Assembly: GCA_026770585.1 (NCBI GenBank)
Contig: MU647037.1
Location: forward strand, 56,009 to 80,149
DNA length: 24,141 nucleotides
DNA from: Baffinella frigidus
Taxonomy: Eukaryota; Cryptophyceae; Cryptomonadales; Baffinellaceae
Direction of reading: 5' to 3'
Shown here: positions 1 to 9,064 of the stretch, in pieces
How the letters are laid out: every line of letters starts with the position of its first letter
Numbering within the stretch: the first letter of the stretch is position 1
Notes under the pieces: generated by a model
Database searches by the model: none
Told to the model about the DNA's origin: nothing
The model's input: only the letters and a program-made list of their open reading frames with translations
Position numbers and translations under genes: made by a program

Positions 1-55
1 TACAGGGGTACCTCGCTCATAAGAAACCGCCTCCCCCTAGGACCCTACAGTAGGA
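1..55. mobile_element. CAGGGGTACC fold-back element, single arm
   Basis: Left arm only (tacaggggtacctcgctcat...cctaggaccctacag) at the window edge; no matching right arm follows. Confidence 0.85.
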
Positions 56-138
56 ATGCATTAAAACATCTCAACATAATGTATGACCTGGCGTCGCGTT
101 TGAAATTCCAAACCTGACTTATGACCTGGTTCGGGCAG

Positions 139-192
139 TGGGAAATGGAAGATGCGGAGAAGGAGGAGTGACGCGTTGATATGGTGTATCTC
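139..192 (+). pseudogene. Start copy of exon 1
   Basis: After acceptor cgggcag it reads WEMEDAEKEE, TGA, then RVDMVYL, aligning codon by codon with REIEDAEEEE K RRADMVF of exon 1. The stop replaces Lys. Only the exon start is matched; the exon end is absent. WEM is the commoner FKBP wording at this place, so it may preserve an older state. Confidence 0.75.
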
Positions 193-345
193 GCGTGTGC
201 GCACGCCACATTTTCGAACTCGACTTTTCAGACCACACTGTCGAACTCGACTTTTCATTTTTCAGTCAACTTCTATTTTCAGTCAACTTCTAAGTCAACA
301 CGGCGTGCAACGGAGTCTGGCGTGTCTGACGTGTGCCGAGTGCAG

Positions 346-442
346 AGGGAGATTGAAGATGCGGAGGAGGAGGAGAAGCGGCGCGCGGACATGGTGTTTA
401 ACGAGAAGGACGACCACGACAACCGCGTCCTCAAGTTCGCAG
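346..442 (+). CDS. Exon 1 visible of TPR immunophilin: acidic linker
   Basis: Follows acceptor gagtgcag and ends TTCGCA G|gtgagc (phase 1). It encodes REIEDAEEEEKRRADM and then VFNEKDDHDNRVLKFA, a charged linker before the TPR domain. The split Gly codon G|GT joins exactly to exon 2. Start at 346 is the nearest AG; the frame stays open further upstream, so a longer exon is possible. Partial copies lie on both sides. Confidence 0.75.
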
Positions 443-3400
443 GTGAGCACATGTGCTGTGTTTGGCTTCAGGGTGTAGGGTACTCAACCGTTAATTTCTG
501 CCTTTTTTAATGCTGCAATGAGGCTGACGAGAAGGACGACCACGCCAACCGCGTCCTCAAGTTCGCAGGCGAGCACATTTGCTGTGTTTGGCTTCAGGGT
601 GTAGGGGTAAGGTTTATGCATCTGCGTTGCTTCGCTCAGGACAAGACCCGAGACACACGAAAAACGCGTCATCAAGTTCTCAGGCGAGCATCACTCTTGC
701 ATATCCACAGGACTCTACGGTAGGCCATCTGTAGGGACTTAGGGTTTTCTACGCACATCCTACACCGGTTCTTGGTGGCTGAGAAACCAAAAAAAAGCTC
801 TTTTTCTTCTTCATTAGAGCGAGTTTTGAATCTGTTGGCTACGAAAACAACCAGGGAAAATCACAAGTTGGCGGTTCTGGTACTCAACCGTTAACTTTTG
901 CCTTTTTTTATGCTGCAATGAGGCTGACGAGAAGGACGACCACGACAACCGCGTCCTCCAAGTTTGCAGGTGAGCACATTTGCTGTGTTTGGGTTCAGGG
1001 TGTAGGGTTAAGGTTTACGCATCATGTTTGAATTGCTCAGGCCGAGACACACGATACTCGCGTCTTCAAGTTCTCATGCGAGCACCCACGCAAGGCTCTT
1101 CGAGACAGACCAGGTTCGTACCACGCAAGAGTGTAGGGCAGAGTGACCCACAGGAGAAATAGTAGAATTCTACTATTTCTGAAGTTCCTAAGTGGTCATT
1201 CTTCCCAAAACAAAATCGGAATTTCGGAAAGTTGTTACAAACCCCGTGTGAACTGGCTTGTTTTCGCAGGTCAGCCTTACACTCTTGCGTGGTACTTAAA
1301 ACCGATGGGCCGTTTTTTTGGCAACCTGGGGCAGACCACACGAGGCTATCCATGCGAATAGAATAAAAGGGCGTTGTAAAAAATTGTGGAGAAATGATCA
1401 CATTTCCTCCCGGTTTTCCAATTGCTGACTTTTGGGCAATAATCCAATAATTGACTTATGAATCTGTTCGCATGGATAGCCTCGTGTGGGACACGGGCAC
1501 GCGTTTTCAAAAACAAATGGATAACCTCCCGTGGAGACCTGCGTTACCCACTCCGCTCAGGAACCCCATGACCGTATCCAGCGACTACACACCGTGTCTG
1601 GGCTAGTCAAGTAAGTTGACTAAGTTGACTAAGTTGACTAAGCCAACGGTTGACTAACCTCTGTTTGGGTGGTCCCAGAACCACCCAGAGGGTGGGTGGA
1701 GAAAGAACATCTCATCCACTAGAACGTCATAGATACAATTTCATAGTTTGCTAGAGCTCTCACGTCTCGTCGCACCTGTCCACCTGGCGCACAGCGGTCG
1801 TGTTTAACAATTTAGTCAACCTTGTTTTCCCCCTGGTTCGCAGGTCGGTTCCCGATGGCGGAGAAGAACAAGAACGAGGGGACTGAGCTTTTCAAGGGAG
1901 GCAACTTCCGGCCCGCCGCGGAGCGCTATATCAAGGTAAGTCACACAGCGGGCTACGAAGGGATTTCATAAATAACCCAGAAGCGATACGCCATAGGACC
2001 CTACGGTAGGTAGTAGCGTAGGGACATAGGGGGGGGTCCTACGGATGGGGTAACAGAAAGGATGATACATCAAGGTAAAGGTTCACACGCTAATTTCATA
2101 GGCTAACGGTCTGAAAATGGGGTCGTTCGGCATACGGCATTGCCTAGAACCTCCTACCGTAGGCCGAGGGATCCTAGGACCAAAAAGTCTCGGCCTACGG
2201 TAGGAGGTCCTAGGCAATGCCGTAGGCCTAACTACCCCGTTTTCAGGCCGTTACCCTATTAAATTCCGGCGCCATGGTAATTCCGGCGTTGTGTATCACC
2301 CTTATCTCAGATAAACACTTTTAAAAGTCGTTTTCCTAAGTCAACTCCCCCACAAATCTGTCAACTTATGCTTTACTCTGCGAGCCCGTACGCATAAGTT
2401 GACAGATTTGTGGGGGAGTTGACTTAGGAAAACGACTTTTAAAAGTGTTTATCTGAGATAAACCCTGCGGTACTGCCTACTGTAGCACCCTGCTGCATGC
2501 CAGAATTGGGCTGACATCAAGGTAGAGATAGACCACACTTTCGAACTCGCATTTTCGTTGTTCAGTCAACTTCTAAGTCAACGTATGCGTTGACTAAGTC
2601 AACGTATGCAAGAAGACGGCTCATACACTATCGACCAATTCCTCACTTTGATGAGCGTCACGCGGCGGCGATTTCAGCTTTGACATCGATGTCTAAACCC
2701 TAAACCCTAAACCCTAAACCTTCTAAACCCTAAACTCTACACCCTGAATCAGGCGCTGGGACACCTGGCGAAGCTGATTCACGTGGAACAGCAGATGAAA
2801 GATGACCAACACGTGCAAGCCAAGGCTCTCAAGGTGAAAGTCAATTTTGCGGGAAAGTCAATCTTGCACAAAAGTCAATCTTGCGGGAAAGTCAATCTTG
2901 TGCGAAAGTCAATATTGTACGAAAGCAGATGAAAGATGACCAACACGTGCAGGCCAAGGCTCTCAAGGTGAAAGTCAATCTTGTGGAAAAGTCAATCTTG
3001 CACAAAAGTCAATCTTGCGGGAAAGTCAATCTTGTGCGAAAGTCAATGTTGTACGAAAGCAGATGAAAGATGACCAACACGTGCAGGCCAAGGCTCTCAA
3101 GGTGAAAGTCAATCTTGTGGAAAAGTCAATCTTGCACAAAAGTCAATCTTGCGGGAAAGTCAATCTTGTGCGAAAGTCAATGTTGTACGAAAGCAGATGA
3201 AAGATGACCAACATGTGCAGGCCAAGGCTCTCAAGGTGAAGAGTCAATCTTGGTTCGTGCTCCGAAAGTGGTTCTTATTCGAAAGTCAACATTGGTTCTT
3301 GTTGAGAATCAATAGTGGTTCTTGTTCCTGCATGGTGCGGTCAAGGGTGGTTCGGGAGTTCTTCAGGCTTTGACGTTGTTCTACAGTACACCATATGATG

Positions 3401-4751
3401 CGTAGAAAAGGCACCACACAGTTCTCCACTGTTACTTCTTAAGTTAACAGAGGTTCCACTTTTGCTTTGAGACGTCCCAATCTCGACTTTTGTCTCGGTG
3501 CGCAGCGCTCTTCGATACACGGTATGTTTCTGAACCAAGACGATCGTGTTCTGAACAAATACACGATATGGCTACCACACAGCGGACTACGAAGGGATTT
3601 TTGTTTTCTGAGCTACCAAGAATCGGTATAGGATGTGCGTAGCAAAACCCCTATGTCCCTACGGATGGTCTACTGTAGATACTACCCCGTGAGGGATGTC
3701 CTGAGTGACTTTACACAGTCACGACTCAGAGTCCTGCGGATTTGCACTTTGACACCCGCAAATTGATGGCAGGTGACGTGCCACAACAACCTGGCGATGT
3801 GCTTCCTGAAGCTCGAGATGTGGAGCAAGGCCGCCGATAACGCGACCAAGGTACAGAAGCCTACTGTAGGGTCTAAAGACTGATTCAGTTATTGCTTATT
3901 CACGATATCCCTTTGGAGTCCACTGTGTGGGTGAGATACCACACAGTGGAAATTGAGGGCATGCTTCGCCGTAGGATCTTACTGTGCACTCTGAAACTCG
4001 AGATGTGGAGCAAGGCTGCCGACAACCAAGGTACCGCACCCGCTCAGCAGAATACAACGGGATTTCGCGAACAACCCCTCAGTGAATCAGCCCTAGGACC
4101 CTACAGAAGACCAATCTTTCAAGCGTGTCTCGCTCCGAGGCGGGCCCAACGAACTAGTTGAGGGGGCCGAGGCTGAGGACGAGAGCTGCTTGCGCTTAGG
4201 GATGTAGGGGGGTTCCTAACCGAAACCTGGTTTGATGTCCAACCAAGGAGCCAGGCTGCCGAAAATGCGACCAAGGTATCTCAACCCGCAACCCTAACCC
4301 ATAATGGCTCCAACTGACCCCCCCCCAAAACTCAAACTTCCTCGCCCCCGCGCACCATAAACCCTCAACACTCAACCCCCAAACCTCAGCCTCCACCCCG
4401 GCACGGTGCTTGACGTGGAGGGGGATAACTTTAACTGGGTGTTTGATTTGGAGGGGGACAACTCTAACTGGGTGTTTGACTTGGAGGGGGACAGGGTGCT
4501 TGATTTGGAGGGGGACACCTCTACCCCCCCCCCCGGCAGGGCTTGCGAACGGCAATTTTGGGAATGACTGTGTGTATCCCTCTGCAGGTGCTGGACTTGG
4601 AAGGGGACAACTCTAACTCCAAGGCGATGTTCCGCCGCGCTCAGGCCCGCATGCAGCTCAAGGTGCGATCCTCGATGGAGAGAGAGAGAGAGAGAGCGAG
4701 AGCGAGAGAGAGAGCGAGAGAGAGAGAGAGCGAGAGATAGAGAGAGAGTGC

Positions 4752-4782
<31 letters not shown>

Positions 4783-7700
4783 TGTGTCGAGAGAGAGCGT
4801 CGATCCAAGGCGATGTTCCGCCGCGCTCAGGCCCGCATGCAGCTCAAGGTACGAGCCTCGATTCTCCGCTCGGAGAGAGAGAGAGAGAGAGACAGAGAGA
4901 GAGAGAGACAGAGAGACAGAGAGACAGAGAGAGAGCGATCAAGAGAGAGAGCGAGAGAGTGCGAGAGAGTGTGTCGAGAGAGAGAGCGAGAGAGTGTGTC
5001 GGTCCAAGGCGATGTCCCGCCGCGCCCTAGCCCGCATGCACCTGAAGGTACGATCTCACAGGAAAACGGTTTTAATTTAAAACTTTCTGGCAATGAAATT
5101 TACGACACACGATAAGTTTTACTAGTTATATCAAAGCATTCGTGTGGTAATTTTTATTGAATCACAGGTTTTAAATTAAAACCGTTTCCCGATGAGATCG
5201 CTACACCCTCAACCCCACACCTTCAACCGTCAACCCTCGAGGCGCTCGAGGCGCACGTCCATCTCGGCACATAACTGCATCATTGTCACGTTGTATGCTA
5301 CGCCACCTTTTATGCGCGGCATTTTTCGGTTGGTGTTGCTATATTGGGTATAAAACCTAAACCTAACGTAGCGTAAAAGTGATACGGATTCATGAATGTT
5401 CCGAGAGGGGGTCACATGCAAGTCCAAGGCCGTCTTCGAACATGGCCGCGCCCAGGCTATGTGTGGAGGGTAAGTGTGTGTTTCGGTAGCCTGTGTTAGG
5501 GTAGGTGGAATGCACCACCTGGGACGGGCCTGGGTGCGGCCATGCTCGAACATTTATCCGGGAACAAGTATTTTTCTTTTAAAAAATCCGTACGAAAATT
5601 ACCACACAATTGCTTCGGACGTGACCAGTTGTGTAGTAATTTTCATTGCCAGCTTTTAAAAGAAAAATACTTGTTCCCGGATAAACATGGCCTTGGAGTT
5701 GGAGGTGTCCCCCTCTCGGAACATTAATGAATCCGTATCACTTTTACGCCCAGGCCCGCTGAAGCTGCGATTCCTGCATGCAGCTCAAGGTACGAGTGTC
5801 GATTCTCCGCTCGGGGAGAGAGAGAGGGAGAGAGAGAGAGGGAGAGAGAGAGAGGGAGAGAGAGAGAGGGAGAGAGAGAGAGAGCGATCGAGAGAGAGAG
5901 CGAGATGGAGAGAGAGGGATGCAGCACAAGGTGCTGTTCCCCAATGCCACGTGTGTTTGATTCCGCTCTGCAATGCAACACCCACGATTTCTCATTGTTA
6001 TGGGAATCCAACAAACTTCTTTTCTGTGGCAGGACTTCGACGACGCCCTGGTGGACCTTCCAGACTAGTCAAAAGTTGACGTTCCGGATCAACGGTACAC
6101 ATCCGTCAACTTTGGCGTGGAAAAGAACCCGGGGTCACTAAACGTCTGCGCCCAAATAGGACTTCGACGGGGCGCTGGTGGACCTGAACGCGTGTGCGTT
6201 GCTCTCTCCCGAGGACGGCGCCGTGACCAAGCTCCGCGACCGCGCCGATAAGGAGGTGCATTCATACCACGCGGTGGACTACGGACCTTTCATCAATAGT
6301 CGACTCCTAGGCAGGTCCTAGGGCCTACGGACCTTTCATCAATAGGCCTACGGACCTTTCATCAATAGGCCTGCGGACCTTTCATCAATAGGGCCTACGG
6401 ACCTTTCATCAATAGTCGATCAGGAGGTGCTTGCATGTATGCCCACCACAGGACTGACTATTCGGGTAGGCCCGCCTCGAGACAGATCGATACGCCCGTC
6501 TCGGGACACGGATAGGCCCGCCTCGGGACAGATGGATAGGCCCGCCTCGGGACAGGGTGGTATGAATGCACCTCCTCATACCACGCGGTGGACTACGGAC
6601 CTTTCATCAACAGTCGACTCTCGCCCGACGATGTTAACGTTAAGGCCGTATCTGGTGCAAATTTGGTCACGTTATCCCTTAAGTGGCCAGTAGGCGCATA
6701 CGCCCTGCAGTAGGGCCCTAGGACCTGCCTAGGACCTCTTGGAGGTCCAATTTGACCTTATCGGCCGATCAGGAGGTGCTTGCATGTATGCCCACCACGG
6801 GACTGACCATTCTTATCTCAGAAAACGAGTTCTAAAACTCGTTTTCTTAAGTCAATTCCCCTACAAATTCGTCAACTTATTCTTTACTATCCGCATAAGT
6901 TGACAAATTTGTAGGAGAATTGACTTAAGAAAACGAGTTTTAGAACTCGTTTTCTGAGATAAATTCGGGTAGGCCCGCCTCGAGACAGATTGATACGCCC
7001 GTCTCGGGATAGGCCCGCCAGGCGACAGATGGATAGGCCCGCCTCGGGACAGATGGATAGGCCCGCCTCGGGACAGACAGTAGGCCCGCCTCGGAACAGT
7101 TTGACCGGCCGCCTCGAGATAGACCGCTGTGATGGGCCCGCCGCAGGCTTTACAGGGGTACCTCGCTCATCAGAAACCAACCCCCCCACCAGGACCACCG
7201 TAGGGCCCTAGACATGGTCCTACTGTAGGTTGCTAGGGGGCGGTGATTTCTCATGAGCGAGGTACCTCTGTAAGTGCAGAGAGACGCGGGCGACTCTGTG
7301 TGGGTATCTAGGCTCTAAGGGCATCTAAGGACGCAAGGTTATGAGGACGTCGGCGAAGATTCACTTAAGCATGATGCCTCGCACCATAGACAACGCTCCC
7401 TTCCTAGGACCCCTACAGGGCCCTTGGTTCTGGTCTGTAAGTGTTACTTGTTCATAACGTCTCGCATGGGCTGTCGTGTCATCCTGGTGTCTTATTGTCG
7501 AAATGATGTCCATGGACCCGCCCGGGTTCCCGCTCCAAAGTTGACGAATTTGTACCGTGCACCCAGCATGTCAACTTTAGAATAGCCTGGAACCGCCTCG
7601 CCAGGATGCAGCGGGTATTGTCGAAATGGGCTTCGCGCGGAATCGGGATCAGGTCAGGAAATCAGAAACATTTCCAAAAAATGGACTTTAATGCTATCTT

Positions 7701-8094
7701 GAGCATGGTTTTTATCTCAAAATACCGTCTCCCACCCATAAGATGACACAAAACGGCAAAAAAATGGGGGAAAGTTGCTGACCTGACCTCGATTTTTTCC
7801 GCGCGGAGCCCATTTCGACAATATTCGAGGAACCCCTTCGAGTTCTGAACCAACGATGTTCATGAGCGGGACGACTCAATTTAAACCGTGTTTTTGCTAT
7901 CTTGGGATGGGTTTTCGTATATATTAAAGCTGTGTCGAAGCTAATCTAGCAAAATAAGAGAGTCACCACCCTTAAGATAGCATAAAAGGCGGTGTAAATT
8001 GATTCGCCCCGCACACTAATGTGTCCCCTTCATCCTCCAGGTCAAGTTGCGCGAGGCCAAGTCCAAGAAGGTCTACTCCAAGATGTTCGGATGA
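346..8094 (+). CDS. TPR immunophilin co-chaperone (FKBP51/52- or Cyp40-like), C-terminal part, 7 exons, 5' partial
   Basis: Spliced CDS 346-442, 1844-1935, 2753-2833, 3773-3850, 4588-4662, 6160-6255, 8041-8094; junction phases are 1,0,0,0,0,0 and all introns are GT-AG. The ~190-residue product is an acidic linker, three TPR units and a short charged tail ending KKVYSKMFG. TPR co-chaperones of this kind bind the C-terminal EEVD of Hsp90/Hsp70. Clamp-type residues are visible: Lys in NKNEGTELF, Asn in CHNNLAMC, Lys and Arg in KAMFRRAQAR. The usual first-helix Asn is Thr, as known for FKBP51/52 (KERGT/KEKGT type), so this need not mean loss. The tail resembles FKBP52 (KKLYANMF) and Cyp40 (YAKMFA). 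The peptidyl-prolyl isomerase domain would lie before position 1, so FKBP versus cyclophilin cannot be decided here; RRAQ...SPED leans to Cyp40, WEMEDAEKEE in a decayed exon copy leans to FKBP. Confidence 0.9.
527..1076 (+). pseudogene. Four end copies of exon 1 with donor-like sites
   Basis: Fragments 527-568 (donor changed to GC), about 649-683, 927-969 (one-base insertion, donor gtgagc kept) and about 1042-1076 repeat the last ~42 nt of exon 1 and its donor region. Flanking intron text (tactcaaccgttaa..., gctgtgtttgg...) is repeated with them, so the unit is exon end plus intron start, roughly 400 bp for the 527 and 927 pair. Confidence 0.85.
1336..1499. mobile_element. ACGAGGCTATCCATGCGAA fold-back element
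   Basis: Ends ccacacgaggctatccatgc / gcatggatagcctcgtgtgg, interior gaaatgatcac and ggcaataatccaataatt. Second copy at 13921-14093. Confidence 0.9.
1844..1935 (+). CDS. Exon 2: first TPR helix pair
   Basis: Acceptor ctggttcgcag, donor ATCAAG|gtaagt. Encodes GRFPMAEKNKNEGTELF then KGGNFRPAAERYIK, matching TPR1 of FKBP/Cyp40 co-chaperones (K..EG[NT].LFK.G.[FY]..A...Y). The ATG at 1855 is internal because the reading frame runs through the junction. Confidence 0.93.
2104..2253. mobile_element. TAACGGTCTGAAAA fold-back element
   Basis: Arms taacggtctgaaaatggggt / accccgttttcaggccgtta with a second arm pair cctcctaccgtaggccgag / ctcggcctacggtaggagg. Confidence 0.9.
2302..2461. mobile_element. 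TTATCTCAG fold-back element, divergent copy
   Basis: Arms ttatctcagataaacacttt and its complement, ~65 bp each, around a short loop. Direct repeat ACCC on both sides. Confidence 0.93.
2697..2745 (+). repeat. CCCTAAA telomere-like array before exon 3
   Basis: ctaaaccctaaaccctaaac and variants, ending at acceptor ccctgaatcag. C-rich on the plus strand, the sense strand of this gene. Confidence 0.92.
2753..2833 (+). CDS. Exon 3: end of TPR1 and inter-repeat loop
   Basis: Acceptor ccctgaatcag after a CCCTAAA array; donor CTCAAG|gtgaaa. It encodes ALGHLAKLIHVEQQ then MKDDQHVQAKALK (27 aa, phase 0/0), the extended helix and loop between TPR1 and TPR2 seen in immunophilins. Its last 43 nt plus donor recur three more times downstream in 134-bp units. 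Confidence 0.92.
2791..3240 (+). repeat. 134-bp tandem repeat carrying the exon 3 end and donor (3.4 units)
   Basis: Units begin at 2791, 2925, 3059 and 3193 (partial), exactly 134 bp apart. Each begins with the last 43 nt of exon 3 (gcagatgaaagatgacc...), continues through donor AAG|gtgaaa and then an 18-19 bp subrepeat of the form aaagtcaatcttgygsg. Units 2 and 3 look identical. 134 is not a multiple of 3, so the array cannot be one extended exon. Confidence 0.95.
3773..3850 (+). CDS. Exon 4: TPR2
   Basis: Acceptor attgatggcag, donor ACCAAG|gtacag. Encodes VTCHNNLAMCFLK then LEMWSKAADNATK (26 aa), the classical TPR2 (C..N.A.C.LK......A...). The second Asn of CHNN is the clamp Asn. Two decayed copies of the exon end follow at 3991-4030 and 4246-4275. 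Confidence 0.95.
3991..4275 (+). pseudogene. Two end copies of exon 4
   Basis: 3991-4030 reads LKLEMWSKAADN with a 5-base deletion just before ccaag|gtacc; 4246-4275 keeps gctgccgaaaatgcgaccaag|gtatc. Both retain a usable GT. Confidence 0.85.
4405..4510 (+). pseudogene. Four start copies of exon 5
   Basis: gtgcttgacgtggaggggga, gtgtttgatttggaggggga, gtgtttgacttggaggggga and gtgcttgatttggaggggga repeat the beginning of exon 5 (VLDLEGDNSN) just upstream of it, ~33 bp apart. The exon end is not included. Confidence 0.85.
4588..4662 (+). CDS. Exon 5: TPR2-TPR3 junction with clamp Lys/Arg
   Basis: Acceptor tccctctgcag, donor CTCAAG|gtgcga. Encodes VLDLEGDNSNSKAMFRRAQ then ARMQLK (25 aa). KAMFRR carries the clamp K...R pair. 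It has the most boundary copies of any exon: four start fragments upstream (4405-4510) and four end fragments downstream (4804-5789). Confidence 0.95.
4672..4998. repeat. GA microsatellites in intron 5
   Basis: GA-rich blocks at about 4675-4797 and 4875-5000 with scattered C or T, interrupted by an exon 5 end copy. A third block is at 5815-5920. Their ORFs give only Arg/Glu or Leu/Ser runs and are not genes. Confidence 0.95.
5056..5195. mobile_element. TCACAGG/GATGA fold-back element
   Basis: Arms aaaacggttttaatttaaaa; core ttacgacacacg...tcgtgtggtaa; flanked by GATC. Sits 8 nt after the donor of an exon 5 copy. Confidence 0.88.
5554..5684. mobile_element. TTATCCGGG fold-back element, copy
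   Basis: Arms ttatccgggaacaagtattt; core ttaccacacaattg...cagttgtgtagtaatttt; flanked by ACAT. It interrupts an eroded exon 5 copy region. Confidence 0.95.
5815..5920. repeat. GA/GGGA microsatellite
   Basis: Starts about 25 nt after the donor of the fourth exon 5 end copy; same arrangement as the blocks at 4675 and 4875. Confidence 0.95.
6033..6059 (+). pseudogene. Start copy of exon 6
   Basis: ttctgtggcag|GACTTCGACGACGCCCTGG encodes DFDDALVDL, then diverges and meets a TAG. It has an intact acceptor and lies 127 bp upstream of the real exon start. Confidence 0.85.
6160..6255 (+). CDS. Exon 6: TPR3 second helix and C-terminal helix
   Basis: Acceptor cgcccaaatag, donor AAGGAG|gtgcat. Encodes DFDGALVDLNACALLSPED then GAVTKLRDRADKE (32 aa). 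A start-only copy, DFDDALVDL then stop, precedes it at 6033. Confidence 0.95.
6418..6776 (+). pseudogene. Short end copies of exon 6 with donors
   Basis: gatcaggag|gtgcttgc at 6418 and 6767 resemble gataaggag|gtgcattc at the end of exon 6. tatgaatgcacctcct at 6561 is the same junction inverted, next to a direct copy of the following intron text. Short matches, supported by their shared flanks. Confidence 0.55.
6813..6962. mobile_element. TTATCTCAG fold-back element, copy
   Basis: 150 bp, arms ~65 bp and nearly perfect, flanked by ATTC. The duplicated host text at 6452-6490 has the same flanks (ggactga..attcgggtaggcc) without the insert and with one ATTC. Confidence 0.96.
7151..7272. mobile_element. 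CAGGGGTACC fold-back MITE, copy
   Basis: Inverted arms tacaggggtacctcgctcat / atgagcgaggtacctctgta, centre with cctaggacc-like and ggccctag palindromes. Tc1/mariner-like by its TA flanks. No coding capacity. Confidence 0.92.
7618..7821. mobile_element. TTGTCGAAATGGGC fold-back element
   Basis: Ends ttgtcgaaatgggcttcgcg / cgcggagcccatttcgacaa, TA on both sides; inner arms gaggtcaggt-type and core atgctatctt...acccataagatg. Confidence 0.9.
7868..8010. mobile_element. Fold-back element ending just before exon 7
   Basis: Arms actcaatttaaaccgtgttt / aggcggtgtaaattgattc with core ttgctatcttggg...ccacccttaagatagc. It ends ~30 nt before the exon 7 acceptor. Confidence 0.85.
8041..8094 (+). CDS. Exon 7: terminal exon with stop
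   Basis: Acceptor catcctccag; encodes VKLREAKSKKVYSKMFG and TGA. This basic tail is the conserved end of TPR immunophilins. A CT microsatellite begins immediately after the stop, and GATGTTCGGCTGAG, a copy of the exon end, closes that microsatellite at 8246-8259. Confidence 0.95.
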   Translation, partial: VKLREAKSKKVYSKMFG

Positions 8095-8096
8095 GC

Positions 8097-8112
8097 CTCT
8101 CTCTCTCTCTCC

Positions 8113-8170
<58 letters not shown>

Positions 8171-8250
8171 CTCTCTCTCTCCGTATCTCTCTCTCTCTAT
8201 CGCTCTCTCTCTCTATCGCTCTCTCTCTCTATCGCTCTCTCTCTCCGATG
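8097..8250. repeat. CT/TATC microsatellite after the stop codon
   Basis: CT repeats with a TATC section, bounded on the left by AAGATGTTCGGATGAG and on the right by CCGATGTTCGGCTGAG: two copies of the TPR gene's last codons. It would be transcribed in the 3' UTR. Confidence 0.9.
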
Positions 8251-8303
8251 TTCGGCTGAGAATCTGCCTGCGGGTGGATAGTTTCCCGGTGGGAGGTGTG
8301 GGG

Positions 8304-8430
8304 GTTTCGTCTACGTATCCCTTAAGTGGCCAGCCGGTCAAATTTGACCGCCAAGAGGTCCTAGGCAGGTCCTAGGGCCCTACGGTAGGGCGTAAGAGCC
8401 TACTGGCCACTTAAGGGATATGTGGAGTGA
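8304..8430. mobile_element. CTTAAGTGGCCAG fold-back element
   Basis: tatcccttaagtggccag at 8309 and ctggccacttaagggata at 8403 are inverted, around gaggtcctaggcaggtccta. An inverted relative lies at about 6660-6760 in intron 6. Confidence 0.8.
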
Positions 8431-9060
8431 ATCACGGGTCCGGGTACATGTCCGTGACGGTGTAAAGTCACTCCGACAACTCCTGCATGGGGCGTGTCCC
8501 CAGACCACACTCGGCATCTACAGGGGTACCTCGCTCATAAGAAACCGCCCCTCCCCCTAGGACCACCGCAGGGCCCTACGCATAGGCCTACTGTAGGGTC
8601 CTAGGGGGGGGCGGTTTCTTATGAGCGAGGTACCCCTGTACGTTTATCTTGATCGCAGCAGGTTCCGCGATTTTGACCAGTGCGGCAAGCCCGCGTGGCG
8701 TCGGGGAGAACTTTCAACAATCTTTTTTCTTCCCTTTGTTTTCATGCACACGCCTCACTGCCGAGCAGAATACGTGACTTTGTAAAGTCACTCCCCTGCA
8801 AGCCGCGGGCTTGTCCCCAGACCACACTCGGTGTTTCCAGCAAATGTTTATCTTCCCTTTTGTTTTCATTCACACGCCTCACGGCCGAGCTTTTCCTCGG
8901 GGGATGCTGGAACATCCGTAGCATAGCCCTAAACCCTACACCCTACAGGGGTACCTCGCTCATAAGACCCCCCCCCCCCCTAGGACCCTACAGTAGGGCT
9001 ATGCCTAGGGCCCTATGGTGGTCCTAGGGGGGTGGGCGTTTTTTATGAGCGAGGTATCCC
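8431..9060. other. Intergenic region between the convergent genes
   Basis: Contains two MITEs and a ~90-bp direct duplication (tgtaaagtcactcc...ccccagaccacactcgg at 8461 and 8780; ttttcatncacacgcctcac at 8741 and 8864). No exon or RNA gene seen. Confidence 0.7.
8519..8640. mobile_element. CAGGGGTACC fold-back MITE, copy
   Basis: Nearly perfect arms, 122 bp including flanking TA; lies in the intergenic region after the TPR gene. Confidence 0.95.
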
Positions 9061-9064
9061 TGTA
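8944..9064. mobile_element. CAGGGGTACC fold-back MITE, copy
   Basis: Inserted in a ccctacacccta stretch; arms tacaggggtacctcgctcat and atgagcgaggtatccctgta. Confidence 0.93.

Larger units (their letters stand above)
2063..2521 (+). pseudogene. Two short end copies of exon 2 with donors
   Basis: atacatcaag|gtaaaggttcacac at 2063-2074 and ctgacatcaag|gtagag at 2512-2521 resemble tatatcaag|gtaagtcacac at the end of exon 2. They are short; the first is supported by the shared downstream cacac text. Confidence 0.5.
4804..5789 (+). pseudogene. Four end copies of exon 5 with donors
   Basis: 4804-4848, 5001-5047, about 5423-5469 and about 5748-5789 repeat SKAMFRRAQARMQLK with growing decay; donors gtacga, gtacga, gtaagt and gtacga are kept. 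In three cases a GA microsatellite starts ~10-25 nt after the donor, so the microsatellite was part of the duplicated unit. Confidence 0.9.

Noticed and set aside
1855-1935. ATG at 1855 as the start of the TPR protein
   Set aside because: Exon 1 joins in frame across a split Gly codon, and the upstream linker has coding character, so this Met is probably internal.
2791-3240. CRISPR-like or satellite array
   Set aside because: The repeats are 134-bp units containing exon 3 sequence without spacers; this is boundary duplication in a eukaryotic intron.
4748-5115. Arg/Glu-rich and Leu/Ser-rich ORFs over GA/CT tracts (also at 5.8, 8.0, 10.6, 12.1 kb)
   Set aside because: They are low-complexity translations of microsatellites on both strands, with no splice context or family similarity.
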